Assembly: GCA_001464035.1 (NCBI GenBank)
Contig: LNEC01000004.1
Location: 348,953 to 412,952 of the forward strand
DNA length: 64,000 bases
Origin: Bradyrhizobiaceae bacterium Ga0074131
Lineage (GTDB): Bacteria > Pseudomonadota > Alphaproteobacteria > Rhizobiales > Xanthobacteraceae
Reading direction: 5' to 3'
The position numbers were made by a program, and so were the translations under genes. A model generated the notes under the pieces. It was given only the letters and a program-made list of their open reading frames with translations. It did not search any database and was not told where the DNA came from. Below are positions 34,409 to 43,238 of this stretch, piece after piece (position 1 is the first letter of the stretch; every line of letters begins with the position of its first letter).

Positions 34409-36586
34409 TTAATTCACGTCATCATCTTCACCGTTAAGGCGCCGGGCCGCCTGCAGTCTCCTCCGCTCATTCCACACGCGATGGCGCTCGATCGCTTGCT
34501 CTTCGGAAAGGTTAAGAGGGCTGCGTGTCGCGTCGACGCTGAGATTGTCCACCCCCTTCGCGACCTCGACCGCATGTTGCTTGAACAGTCGCTCGGCGAT
34601 GTCCAAGATACCGCCGTAGGACAGGATCCTGGCAGCCGCCCAGATCTGGCGCCAGTTGTCGAACGCCCCTCTTAGATTCGCCAGACCGACACCGGACTTG
34701 TTGGCCGCAATCACAGCTTCGATGACCCGCTTGATCGGGATTGCCTCGTCGGCCGAAGCGATCCAGATCGGCTCTTGGGGCAAGCTCGCCGACATTTTCG
34801 CCCAATCATCGCCGGGAATATCATAGCACCCGCTGCGCGACGCATTGTTTGCCAGCCGAACGTCCCAGTTGAAACGCGTGACCGGAGTGTAGCTCAACGA
34901 AAGCGCAGTAGCGGCATCGCCTCCGATGTGAGCGATGGGTCCGCTGACGTCGAGGTGGATCTGCCCAGCGGCATCGGTTCCGACGACAATTTTCTCCACC
35001 AATTTTTGGAATGTAGCGACGGTTTGAGCGACGGTTTCACTGCATTCGCGGTAGTTGCGCCCCGGGACCAACTCATCCAGAAAGACCGAAGCGTCGATCG
35101 GGGTAGCGAACAGGGCGTTGGTTTCCAGGCTGAGCACCGGGATCGACGCTATCTGCTCTTCGATCGCGTCGATCCGTAGACAGTATTCTTCGCGCTGCTG
35201 AACCAGGACGGTGGACGAGAGTCCCGCCGCCATCGCTGTGTCGTAAGTTGCGTCGAGACGCTCGTGCAACGCCTTCTTCTCTCGCTGCAGGCGCGCGCGA
35301 TCAAGATCAAAGACGCCGGATTCTCGCTTGACTCTGGCTTCGTGCGCTTGTTGCATCTCCTTCAATGCTTCAGGCGTATCGAGCTTAGCGCAGACCGATC
35401 GAATGACCTCGTCTTCCAATTGCTCGAGACGGACTGCTCGACCGCTGCACGGAGCGAGGCGCTGGCGATGCGTCTTGATCTTCAAGACTGTGGAACACCG
35501 TAGCATCGGAATAGTGGATTTTCCGCCACCGACATACATCCTCTGTCCGCAGTCGGCGCAGTAGACCCGGCGAGACAACAGATAGACGGACCGCGGTCCG
35601 ACGCTTGGCGCGTCCGCGTCCATCGCGCGCACCGCCCGCCAAAGCTCGGGCGACACGATCCTCCAGTCCGGTCGCTCCGAATACAACCAGTCCTCTGCCG
35701 CGCGCTTCGTGATCTTGGTCTCGATCGTATCGTCGTCGATTTCGATCTTCTCGGTTTTCGTCCGGAAGTAGCAAATTACGCCGGCATAGATGGGATTGAA
35801 CAGCATTTGTCTGACCTGCGAGCCGGTCCACTTCGAAAGAGTCGACGGTAATTTCTCGCGTTCTGCGATGTCCGCAATCTGGTAGTAGCCCAATCCCGCC
35901 GCTCTCAGCTGAAAGAGCCGGCGCACAGAGCTGGCGAATCGCTCCACCACCCGCATGTCGCCTGGCTTTCCGGGAATCTTTTCATACCCCAACGGCGCCA
36001 AAGTCGGCCAGAGGCCCTTGTTCACGATCTTAACGAGACCGGACTGCATTAGCTCGGCGATGCGGCGCCGCTGCTCCTCGCTCATCATGCCCGCGAATGC
36101 CGCATGAAGTAACGACCATTTTCCCATTCGAGTAGAGTGCAACTCGACGCCCACGTCGGCGAGCTGCGAATAGGCTTTCGTGGTGATATGCAGCTTTCGC
36201 GCAAGTCTGTCGCCGTCTTCGATGATCAGCAGGTCGAATTTTTTCTTACGGGCCGTTTTCATCATGGCCTTGTATGCGGGCCTATTGGCCGTGAAAGCGC
36301 CGCTCGAGGCAGGGTCTCCAAAGACCTCGACGATATCCACGCCGAGCTTTTCTGCATATTCCTCGACGTTCTTCTTCTGCCGCGCGAAGCTGTAGATATC
36401 TTGATTGTCCGTGCTGAATCTCAGGTACGCGCCGGCACGCCGGCGACGGGGGGTCCCATCGGGCGTGGTGAGCGGCGCCGGCACGCCCTGGACCTTCATC
36501 CAGGCAGCGGGAAGGTTCTCGAGAATTCGGCTCTTTTGTTCGGCGTTGGCGTTGAATTTGGCTTTCGGGATGTAGACCGAGGTCAT
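34409..36586 (-). CDS. Large serine recombinase (site-specific integrase)
   Basis: A 725-residue recombinase likely to integrate and excise the island. The ATG at 36586 follows AGGAG at seven bases; the upstream ATG at 36649 has none. After a 50-residue leader come the catalytic S58 (GAYLRFSTDNQ), IIEDGDRLARK and the recombinase domain (GYEKIPGKPGDMRVVERFAS). The zinc ribbon is YCADCGQRMYVGG with later Cys, and a coiled coil follows (FDLDRARLQREKKALHERL). The C-terminal 150 residues (YTPVTRFNWDVRLAN onward) are unusual for the family and may bind DNA. Attachment sites could not be identified. Confidence 0.9.
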   Translation of the reverse strand: MTSVYIPKAKFNANAEQKSRILENLPAAWMKVQGVPAPLTTPDGTPRRRRAGAYLRFSTDNQDIYSFARQKKNVEEYAEKLGVDIVEVFGDPASSGAFTANRPAYKAMMKTARKKKFDLLIIEDGDRLARKLHITTKAYSQLADVGVELHSTRMGKWSLLHAAFAGMMSEEQRRRIAELMQSGLVKIVNKGLWPTLAPLGYEKIPGKPGDMRVVERFASSVRRLFQLRAAGLGYYQIADIAEREKLPSTLSKWTGSQVRQMLFNPIYAGVICYFRTKTEKIEIDDDTIETKITKRAAEDWLYSERPDWRIVSPELWRAVRAMDADAPSVGPRSVYLLSRRVYCADCGQRMYVGGGKSTIPMLRCSTVLKIKTHRQRLAPCSGRAVRLEQLEDEVIRSVCAKLDTPEALKEMQQAHEARVKRESGVFDLDRARLQREKKALHERLDATYDTAMAAGLSSTVLVQQREEYCLRIDAIEEQIASIPVLSLETNALFATPIDASVFLDELVPGRNYRECSETVAQTVATFQKLVEKIVVGTDAAGQIHLDVSGPIAHIGGDAATALSLSYTPVTRFNWDVRLANNASRSGCYDIPGDDWAKMSASLPQEPIWIASADEAIPIKRVIEAVIAANKSGVGLANLRGAFDNWRQIWAAARILSYGGILDIAERLFKQHAVEVAKGVDNLSVDATRSPLNLSEEQAIERHRVWNERRRLQAARRLNGEDDDVN

Positions 36587-36860
36587 GCGTCGTCTCCTGT
36601 GCGCAACATTTTGTTTTGAGAGGAGTGATATCGATCGAACGGCGTTCAATCGATTCTTTTGGATCCGCTTTTCGGATGCAGTTGGATGACCAGCTCGGCC
36701 ATGACTATGCCGGCGTTCGGTTGACTGACCGCCGATGAGACGCTCTAAGCGCCGCGAATGCGGGATGTGGGTGAGTTGATGAATTTGACGATGTCGAAGC
36801 CCTCTCTTGGCGTAGTCTGCCGTCGCTGGGCAGACGGGGGCACGGCGAACGGTTTCTTCA

Positions 36861-37757
36861 TCATGCAGCCTGCGTCGCGGCGAGGGTCGAGCGGAAGCGG
36901 CAGTCGACGTCGCCGATCAAGCTGGCCAGGACGTCGAGAAGCAGATGCGCGCCCCTGAACGAAGACACGAGCTCGAACCGGTGGAAGTGGGCGTTCCCCC
37001 GCGAGACCGTGACCTTGACGGACAGCTCCGCAGGATCTCCATCCACGAACAAGCCCAGGTTGTGCTTTTCAGCGTACAAACCTTCCGTCATCTGGCGCAA
37101 ATTGGTGCCGCAATCCGTGGTCCGATTGACATACAGCTTGTGCAGACTGGCTCCCAACGCCCGCAGGGTGGTCGAGGTGCGGAGTATCGGAAGGCGGTCC
37201 TCCGCAGAATTCACGAGCACGCAGGCGGAGCGCATGCGCGTTTCGTCGCTCCGGCCCAAGACCCGCATGCCCTCCATCACGTGCGCATCAAAATCTTCGC
37301 GGCTGGCATGGCCGTTCGCGAGATCTCCGTCCTTCTCGGCGGCCGAGATCTCCGTGATGAAGCGTTCGATAGCGACGAGGAGAACCCAGCGGTAGGATTC
37401 GCTGAGGTGAAACGTGGTCTCTGCAAGGCCCGTCCACGAAGCCGCGAAGACACGCGCCTCAATTGAGATCGGTCCTCCGCACGACGCGACGACGAGGTCG
37501 TACGTCAGCATCTGTGCCAGGAATCTCGGCAACTCCCGAATGCCCTGCCGGACATCTTTGAGCTTCGCGCCGGCGACCGCTGCCGCCCAATCAGCCCACC
37601 GGCTGATATCCGAGACCTTGGTCTGAAAGTCGCCGGGGTTGACCGCGACGTAGGCGATCGCCTCCGGAGAGAGCGTCATCGCGCCCGCGGGAGCGTTGGA
37701 GCTGAACCGTTCGATAGCGAACGTCTTGCTGAGCGGAGACTGGACCGGAAGAACCAT
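36861..37757 (-). CDS. Uncharacterised 298-residue island protein
   Basis: Starts MVLPVQSPLSKTFAIERFSS after AGGAG. Mostly helical in the middle (LSESYRWVLLVAIERFITEI) with scattered cysteines (VASCGG, SACVLV, TDCGTN, DVDCRF). The C-terminal part has strand-rich segments with GNAHFHRFELVSSFRG. No motif recognised. It lies upstream of the large recombinase on the same strand, about 275 bases away, and is divergent from the 37977 gene. Confidence 0.7.
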   Translation of the reverse strand: MVLPVQSPLSKTFAIERFSSNAPAGAMTLSPEAIAYVAVNPGDFQTKVSDISRWADWAAAVAGAKLKDVRQGIRELPRFLAQMLTYDLVVASCGGPISIEARVFAASWTGLAETTFHLSESYRWVLLVAIERFITEISAAEKDGDLANGHASREDFDAHVMEGMRVLGRSDETRMRSACVLVNSAEDRLPILRTSTTLRALGASLHKLYVNRTTDCGTNLRQMTEGLYAEKHNLGLFVDGDPAELSVKVTVSRGNAHFHRFELVSSFRGAHLLLDVLASLIGDVDCRFRSTLAATQAA

Positions 37758-37976
37758 GGATAACTCCTATTTTTGGTGCCGTGGCGATCCCACGTCAGTC
37801 GGCACGCGGGCTGATCAAGACAAGTACGATAATATCCACTGCCTATGCTGTACTGGGATTCAGGTATCATGTCAAACGATGTTTTTTAACGACATTTTCC
37901 GTTTTAGAATAGCGCCTTAAGAGAGTAGCTTGGCGTGAGCCTGTCGTGCGACATTCCATCTGCAAAGAGGGAATCG

Positions 37977-38801
37977 ATGGAGAACTGGAAGGACAAGGCG
38001 CGGCAGGCGCAGGAAGCCTTGCGGGATGCGCCCCACGGAAAGCGCGAGGCCATTCTCGAAGAATACGCGGGGGGGTTGGACATCAGCACCGCGCGTCGCT
38101 GGGTCTCGGCGATTGCATTCCTTGATCACCTCCAGAAAGAAGCCCCCGACATACGACGGCGGCTGGAGAACACTTCATTCTCGCAAACCGATGTGCTCGC
38201 GCGGTGGCACGTGTTCGACGTCGCCGGCGCGCTCGACGCCGCTCGGGACGTCGCGGAGGGCAAATACAGCAGTCGGCGTTTGACGGCAGCCATGCACAGA
38301 GCCCGCCAGATGAAGGGAGGCACCAGCCGAAACGAATCCTTCGAAGAAATCTATCGCCGCGGCATCGAAAGCAATGCACGTCTCAAGATCGCAGCTTTGC
38401 TCGGGCGCGAACTCGAGCGTCCCGAAATCCTTGCCAAGGATTCAGGGGACCCCCCCGCAGACTTCACGTACGCAACCGCAGACATGGGTCAGGAAAAGCG
38501 CATCGCGGCGATCATCGCCGGCCCATACTCGGTCGCGAACACCTACCGCAAGCGTCGGTTCGAGTGGGTCGCCCGTGCACTTGCGTTCGCTTGGTCCTAC
38601 GACGATGTGGTCATCCTGGTGCCCGAAGAGGAAGCTTTGCCGGACTACGAGAAGGCGGTTAGGCGTGCGCGGACGCGCATCGAAGCGGCCGCCGCGCGGG
38701 CAAAAGAATCCGACGGTTTGAAACGCCGCCTGCCGAATGTGCATGCTTTATACCCTGGGTCCGGACCGACGAACGTCAGTCCCGCGAAAGACTCTTTCTG
38801 A
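37977..38801 (+). CDS. Uncharacterised island protein, paralogue of the one at 32543-33328
   Basis: A 274-residue protein starting MENWKDKARQAQEALRDAPH after AGAGGG; a GTG at 37935 is a less likely start. It matches the 261-residue protein at 32543-33328 in both halves (HGKREA block and GPY...YDDVV block), with many conservative changes between. It carries an insert of about 25 residues around residue 120-145 relative to that copy. Helical and charged throughout. Its tail overlaps the 3' end of the convergent 38776-39033 gene by 26 bases. Function unknown. Confidence 0.76.
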   Translation: MENWKDKARQAQEALRDAPHGKREAILEEYAGGLDISTARRWVSAIAFLDHLQKEAPDIRRRLENTSFSQTDVLARWHVFDVAGALDAARDVAEGKYSSRRLTAAMHRARQMKGGTSRNESFEEIYRRGIESNARLKIAALLGRELERPEILAKDSGDPPADFTYATADMGQEKRIAAIIAGPYSVANTYRKRRFEWVARALAFAWSYDDVVILVPEEEALPDYEKAVRRARTRIEAAAARAKESDGLKRRLPNVHALYPGSGPTNVSPAKDSF

Positions 38802-39033
38802 AGAGCAGGATGTCGACCGCCGCTCGTTGTTCGCCGAGTGACCGCGCCAGTCCGAGCAGAAGCTCCTTGCCCCGGACCTCTCGCTCGAAGATCTCCATCG
38901 AGGATTCCGGCGGCGGAAAGGACAGATCCTGCTCCAGGTCGAACGCGAGTTGCGCGGTGCCTTCATGGGCGGCGGGGTGGGAGTTGGATTCGGGAAGCCC
39001 GTTCAAATTTTTCAACTTGAATACCTCGCTCAT
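38776..39033 (-). CDS. Small acidic island protein
   Basis: An 85-residue protein if started at ATG 39033 (MSEVFKLKNLNGLPESNSHP). The open frame extends upstream to 39219, but those residues are Arg/Pro-rich and not protein-like. No good ribosome site is seen, so the start is uncertain. The centre is acidic (LAFDLEQDLSFPPPESSMEI) and the end helical (LLLGLARSLGEQRAAVDILL). Function unknown. Confidence 0.5.
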   Translation of the reverse strand: MSEVFKLKNLNGLPESNSHPAAHEGTAQLAFDLEQDLSFPPPESSMEIFEREVRGKELLLGLARSLGEQRAAVDILLFRKSLSRD

Positions 39034-39221
39034 AGGATGGTTGCCCGCCGTGGGAGTGGGTCGACGCCGGTGGTTTTCTCGACCTTGCAGTCCGAATTTC
39101 GCTAATCGGGACCAAGGAATCCTCGACCCGATTGGCGGAGAACGTTCATCGCTCTCCTCGTCCTCGCGCCCCCTGTTCTTCACGCCATTCACCTCCTGAC
39201 CCGGTTGGGCGCGGCGCATGG

Positions 39222-40430
39222 TTATTCCGTTTCATCTCTTTGGCCCGTCACTTCGATGATGCGGTCGATCTCCGAGCGCAGGTCTCCGCAGGCCTTCTGA
39301 ACGCCGCGGTAGAGCAAGTCCCGTTTCTTCCAAGACGCTTCGTGGTCCTTTTTCTCCTTGTCCTGCAATTTGATCAGGTCCTCCGCCTGGCCCTCGATGC
39401 GCTCGAAGAGCCGGCGGCATCCGTCCGATCGAATGAATTCGTAAAGGGCAACGGTTTTCTGACGCCGTTCCTCGTTGCTCAGACGCAGCGTGGAAAGCTG
39501 CACGACGTGCCGTCGCAAAACCTCGACAAGGGCGATCACGCGAGCCGGATCGGCTACGAGAATTCCGTTTTGTTGGCAGAGCTGACGCGCACCGGCCGGG
39601 AAGACCCTTGTGGCAAGGATGGCATGTTCAGCCTGCGCCGCGATCTGATCTTCGCGCAATTTGGTCGCGTATTCCTGGCGCCAGGTGCCACGGTTCTTGC
39701 AGTCGTAGACGACCCGACCGCACACCCTACCATTGTGCACGATATCATGGATGATATCCGCTCCCTGTGCCCCCTTTTCGACCCTTGTGATGCGGTCGCT
39801 TGCAAAAATCTGCTTGAGTGTGTCGAACAGGTTCACTTCGGCGGTCTCGCCGCGCTCGTCGGCTGATTTCCTTTCGAGACGCCGGGTCAACTGTTCGAGC
39901 TGGCTGCTGAGCCGCTGCTTTTCCTCGAAATGCTCGATCTTGAGCGCATTGACCGCCTCGCTTCGTGCCGCTTCCATCGCCTCGCGGGCTTCGTCCACCC
40001 GTTGCTCAACCATGGCATCATGATCGGACCGAAGCGCCTCGTAGCTGCGGAGCGCCGCGACCCGTTCGCGACGGGCCTGGGCGATGGAGTCTTGGGCTGC
40101 GGCTTCTGCCGCCCTGGTCGCTTCCTCACGAGCGACGGTCTCCCGTTGGACCATTTCGCTGCGGAAAGCTTCGATCGCAGCTGCACTGTCTTGCCGTGCC
40201 TTCTCGAGCAGTGCTTGGGCGCCCGCCTGCAGTTGCTCACGCTCTTGCGTGAATTGGTCGTTTAGCCGGGCGCTGACCGACTCGGATAGCTGGCGTTCCC
40301 GCGTCTCGATGCGCGCACGGACCTGGTCGGCCCGCCCGCTCGGTATCGGCTGTTCGCAAACGGGACAATGAGATCCGGGATTGTGGAGGTGGCTTTGCGA
40401 CGAGCGGGCGATGGACTGGGTAATGGTCAT
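39222..40430 (-). CDS. DUF2130 family protein (restriction-endonuclease-like fold)
   Basis: A 402-residue protein. Residues 1-45 hold a zinc-knuckle-like pair (HCPVCEQPIPSG). Residues 50-200 are a long coiled coil (FTQEREQLQAGAQALLEKAR). Residues 210-330 are the DUF2130 core, with NLFDTLKQIFASDRITRVEK then GADIIHDIV and GRVVYDCKNRGTWRQEYATK. The D and DxK pattern fits a PD-(D/E)xK nuclease fold. Family members are known to pair a coiled coil with such a domain, but no reaction is established. The ATG at 40430 is behind AGAAG; the upstream extension to 40541 looks non-coding. It may act on DNA within the island. Confidence 0.85.
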   Translation of the reverse strand: MTITQSIARSSQSHLHNPGSHCPVCEQPIPSGRADQVRARIETRERQLSESVSARLNDQFTQEREQLQAGAQALLEKARQDSAAAIEAFRSEMVQRETVAREEATRAAEAAAQDSIAQARRERVAALRSYEALRSDHDAMVEQRVDEAREAMEAARSEAVNALKIEHFEEKQRLSSQLEQLTRRLERKSADERGETAEVNLFDTLKQIFASDRITRVEKGAQGADIIHDIVHNGRVCGRVVYDCKNRGTWRQEYATKLREDQIAAQAEHAILATRVFPAGARQLCQQNGILVADPARVIALVEVLRRHVVQLSTLRLSNEERRQKTVALYEFIRSDGCRRLFERIEGQAEDLIKLQDKEKKDHEASWKKRDLLYRGVQKACGDLRSEIDRIIEVTGQRDETE

Positions 40431-40577
40431 GGGTGCTTCTTTCGATCGGGGGCGACCGCCTCGATTGCATGGACGGCAAGCTGCCGCTCCGAAGATTCCG
40501 CTGGAAGCTGTCCGAACGCTTGGATTGCCGGTGGCGGGCAAGCGGACCGAATGCTTGGACAGCGATTTACCGGCCGG

Positions 40578-40844
40578 CTACGGTTCTTTGGGTTCCAGCT
40601 TCTCCATCTCTGTTATGGCCGCGTCGATCAGCCTCCAGACCGATTGACGGCGCTCATGCGCAATGACGTTGAAATGCCATCTCCTAGCCGGTGCGCCCGA
40701 CAGCGGGTTCGCGCCCTCCGTTGCAATCACTCGGTAGTCGGACATGTCGGCAAGGTCGGACCGATTGGCGATGACCATGGTGGCGAGCGTACGCCGGAAC
40801 TCGGAAAAACCCCCAGGAAGTAGCTCGATGGTCACCTTAAGCAT
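40578..40844 (-). CDS. Small uncharacterised island protein
   Basis: An 88-residue protein starting MLKVTIELLPGGFSEFRRTL with GGAGG six bases upstream. Alternating strands in the first half (MSDYRVIATEGANPLSGAPA) and a C-terminal helix. The compact alpha/beta pattern recalls small regulator or toxin folds, but no family is recognised. It lies upstream of the DUF2130 gene on the same strand. Confidence 0.62.
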   Translation of the reverse strand: MLKVTIELLPGGFSEFRRTLATMVIANRSDLADMSDYRVIATEGANPLSGAPARRWHFNVIAHERRQSVWRLIDAAITEMEKLEPKEP

Positions 40845-41045
40845 GCGTTTCCTCCGTTTGCCGGATCCTGGGCGACGTTTCCGCGCAAAGTTTGCGGGTG
40901 CCGCCTGGAAAAGGCATTTCGCGAGCCTTGCCCGGTCCGCATCGAACCGGTCTCGTCAGGCATGTTTGGTCGGGCGAGGCTGCCCCGAAGTGAATCGCTC
41001 CAAGCGAGCTTAGTCCGAACTTCATACCTTCCTTGACATCATGGG

Positions 41046-41648
41046 CTATCTCCGTTCGCGCACGATCGTGCGCGGGCCGAGCGGCTGCTCCGCCAACTCG
41101 AGCTCCAAGATGTTGCAGCAGGCCAGTGCGCACACGGACGGGACGATGTCGACCGTCGGCGACACCCGGTTGGCCAGTTCCATGACCGATTGCGGGCCTT
41201 CCTCGGCCAAAGCCTGCATGATCTGAAGGCGGTCGCGCAGAGGAACGTCGCGATCGTGGTATCGCCAAACTTCGCGGCAATTGGTGAGCCGGGGCTCCCG
41301 GCGTATCTCACGAGGATCGAGTGGTGAAAGCTGCATCCCCAGCGCTTCGAGCGCCACTAGAAGCGCGCCCTCATCGTCGACGGTGCGGGGCGGGGTACGT
41401 TCGCAGGTCCGGTGATCGAGGACGAGGCGCAGGCCGTCCCGCGCGAGGACGATTGCACCTACCGCGAGAGCCGCGTCCGGAACCTCGAGCGGCCCAAATT
41501 CGATCGCCTGAACCGCAGGATCAAGTGTCGCCTGGACGATCGCGTCGCGCAAAAGGACATCGCGTGCAACGATCGCGGTTTCGCATTTGGCACTCGTGAC
41601 AAGGCGGGCCGCGGCAGCGGTGCGGGATCTGAAAGTCGTGTGACGCAT
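41046..41648 (-). CDS. Uncharacterised 200-residue island protein
   Basis: Residues 20-95 read as an alpha/beta fold (TAIVARDVLLRDAIVQATLD, DGLRLVLDHRTCERT). Residues 110-195 contain REIRREPRLTNCREVWRYHD and then a winged-helix-like segment (LRDRLQIMQALAEEGPQSVM). An ATG at 41719 with a strong GAGGAGAAG site opens MIDDNNIIFQDPALSLPGRQ in another frame and runs into this gene. So either two genes overlap or the true N-terminus is frameshifted. The pattern loosely recalls transposon-linked endonuclease subunits; I would not assign it. Confidence 0.62.
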   Translation of the reverse strand: MRHTTFRSRTAAAARLVTSAKCETAIVARDVLLRDAIVQATLDPAVQAIEFGPLEVPDAALAVGAIVLARDGLRLVLDHRTCERTPPRTVDDEGALLVALEALGMQLSPLDPREIRREPRLTNCREVWRYHDRDVPLRDRLQIMQALAEEGPQSVMELANRVSPTVDIVPSVCALACCNILELELAEQPLGPRTIVRERR

Positions 41649-41908
41649 GCAGGCATTTCCTGTCGACCGGGAAGGGAGAGGGCGGGGTCTTGGAAAATGA
41701 TGTTGTTGTCGTCGATCATGTCCTTCTCCTCTTTGTTCAGCCGCCGACGGCGAGAACGTTGTAGAAACCGGCGCTTGCCAGGCACCGATATGCGGGCCAT
41801 TAAAGGGACCCTAGTCTTTCACACTGCCGACGAATCCGGCATGATCCAAGCGTGCAAGGACAAACGAAGACTCCGACAAGCACGTATGGCGCCAGCAGGC
41901 GGCGAAAG

Positions 41909-42541
41909 TTATTCCTCGATCCCGAGCGAAGACGGCTGCACGTCGACGAAAGCGTCGCGCTCGCGTTCGTACCGCCTGCAAGACACGATGCGTACCTTAT
42001 CGATGGTTACATGGCGCACGATCCGAATGTTGTCCCAACCCTGCTTCACGGGCAGCGGGACGCCGACCGCGTGAGCGGCGCAACGGGTCTTGAGGACGTC
42101 GTCATTCTCATAAAGTATTCCCTCGCGCCCGCAGTCCTCGCATGTGCATTCGCTGGCGGCTTCGGCCAGTGCGACGGCCTCTGCGATGGCTGACGAGAGC
42201 GACGCGCCGTGACCAATGTAAAAAGGCTTGACCAAGGATCCGTGCTTGACGCTTGCGAGGATCCGCAACGTGCCGCAATCCTCGGCGATCTTGCGGATCC
42301 GGATGCTGGCGTCATTCGCGGCGGCGGCTTCCAAGATGCGATCGATGGCGCGGACGACGATTCGCGCCCAGCCATCGCCGACGGCGGGCCGGCCCACGGG
42401 GACACCATTCGCATCCCTAAGCAGGTCGGGGTAGCGGTCGACGAGGATCTCGCGCCAGTTGGTCGATCGACGTGCGCGCGCCGAATTCGATGCGAACGAA
42501 GTGTCGCCGCGAAGAAAATCGTCTTTCAAACCGTACGCCAT
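41909..42541 (-). CDS. Uncharacterised Cys-rich island protein, paralogue of the one at 43239-43763
   Basis: A 210-residue protein. The C-terminal half is shared with the divergent gene at 43239: ECTCEDCGREGILYENDD versus ACTCETCGAEGRIYDRGG, then GWDNIRIVRHVTIDKVRIVS CRRYERERDAFVDV versus GFENLRVVRRLVDGEARIVS CRRYNRIADAFVDV, both ending SLG-EE. The CxCxxCG pattern with a later Cys suggests a zinc site. The N-terminal part differs more. Start ATG 42541, or GTG 42544. Function unknown. Tandem palindromes lie just upstream. Confidence 0.76.
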   Translation of the reverse strand: MAYGLKDDFLRGDTSFASNSARARRSTNWREILVDRYPDLLRDANGVPVGRPAVGDGWARIVVRAIDRILEAAAANDASIRIRKIAEDCGTLRILASVKHGSLVKPFYIGHGASLSSAIAEAVALAEAASECTCEDCGREGILYENDDVLKTRCAAHAVGVPLPVKQGWDNIRIVRHVTIDKVRIVSCRRYERERDAFVDVQPSSLGIEE

Positions 42542-42562
42542 CACGCCACCAAGCCGCTACTT

Positions 42563-42587
42563 AGATATCTACTTGATCTAGATATCT
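42563..42587. promoter_or_regulatory. Two AGATATCT palindromes, candidate operator
   Basis: Perfect 8-bp palindromes AGATATCT occur at 42563-42570 and 42580-42587, 17 bases centre to centre, about 22 bases upstream of the minus-strand gene starting at 42541. The spacing puts both on roughly the same face of the helix, as for a ribbon-helix-helix or similar repressor. The RHH-like protein encoded at 42705-42905 is the obvious candidate binder. This is inference from layout. Confidence 0.5.
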
Positions 42588-42704
42588 GTAATGTGACATA
42601 TCATGTATTGTGAAAATGTCAAGCATAATCGTGTTGGGAAATATTTAGCGGGAATAAGGAGCGAGAGCGAAGTCGAAGTCCAGCGGCCATGATATAGAAG
42701 CGAG

Positions 42705-42905
42705 ATGACAAAGACCGCTGCCAAGAGACTGAAAACCGGAGAGGGCACGCCATCACGCTCCGACGGACGCAAGGCCTTGCTGCTCTATCTCGATCCCGAG
42801 GTGACGCTAGAGCTGAAGAAGGCAGCGCTGGAGGAGGCCAAGCCGGCCTATGAACTTGCGGAAGTCGCGATCCAGGAATGGTTGAGGCTGCGAAAAAAGC
42901 GGTAG
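42705..42905 (+). CDS. Small ribbon-helix-helix-like DNA-binding protein
   Basis: A 66-residue protein with a basic disordered N-terminus (MTKTAAKRLKTGEGTPSRSD) followed by KALLLYLDPEVTLELKKAAL and a second helix (PAYELAEVAIQEWLRLRKKR). A beta strand followed by two helices is the usual RHH repressor outline. A GAAGCGAG sequence precedes the ATG. It is divergent from the 41909 gene, with palindromes between them. Fold assignment is by pattern only. Confidence 0.66.
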   Translation: MTKTAAKRLKTGEGTPSRSDGRKALLLYLDPEVTLELKKAALEEAKPAYELAEVAIQEWLRLRKKR

Positions 42906-43238
42906 CGGTCCATCGGAATTCAAACGTTTGTTTCGCTCGATGACTGTCCGGGGGCATGACGACGGCGAGCGGGCGCTAATGTCTTCGCAATGATTTGTCA
43001 ACGACTAAAATAGGGCGTCCTCCACCGCCGAATTCCTGCTGAGATCGGAAACGTTCATTTGCTGCTGCTTGGAAGTACGTACTTCTTCCGTCCGGATTTT
43101 CGTCCGGCCATTTCCTTCGCAGCGGTCTTCAGCGTCCAGCTTGCGGACTGGTTCCGCAACTTGCCGGCCGCCGACACGATCAAACTCGACCGAATGTTCT
43201 TTTTGGTCCGCGAATTCGTTCACGGAAGAGCCTGGGTG
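42906..43238. other. About 330 bases without a firm gene
   Basis: Short frames exist on both strands, including a minus-strand one of about 60 residues that begins VNEFADQKEHSVEF, but none has a good ribosome site or motif. The plus-strand frame that runs through here into the next gene has an unlikely composition before 43239. Confidence 0.3.
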
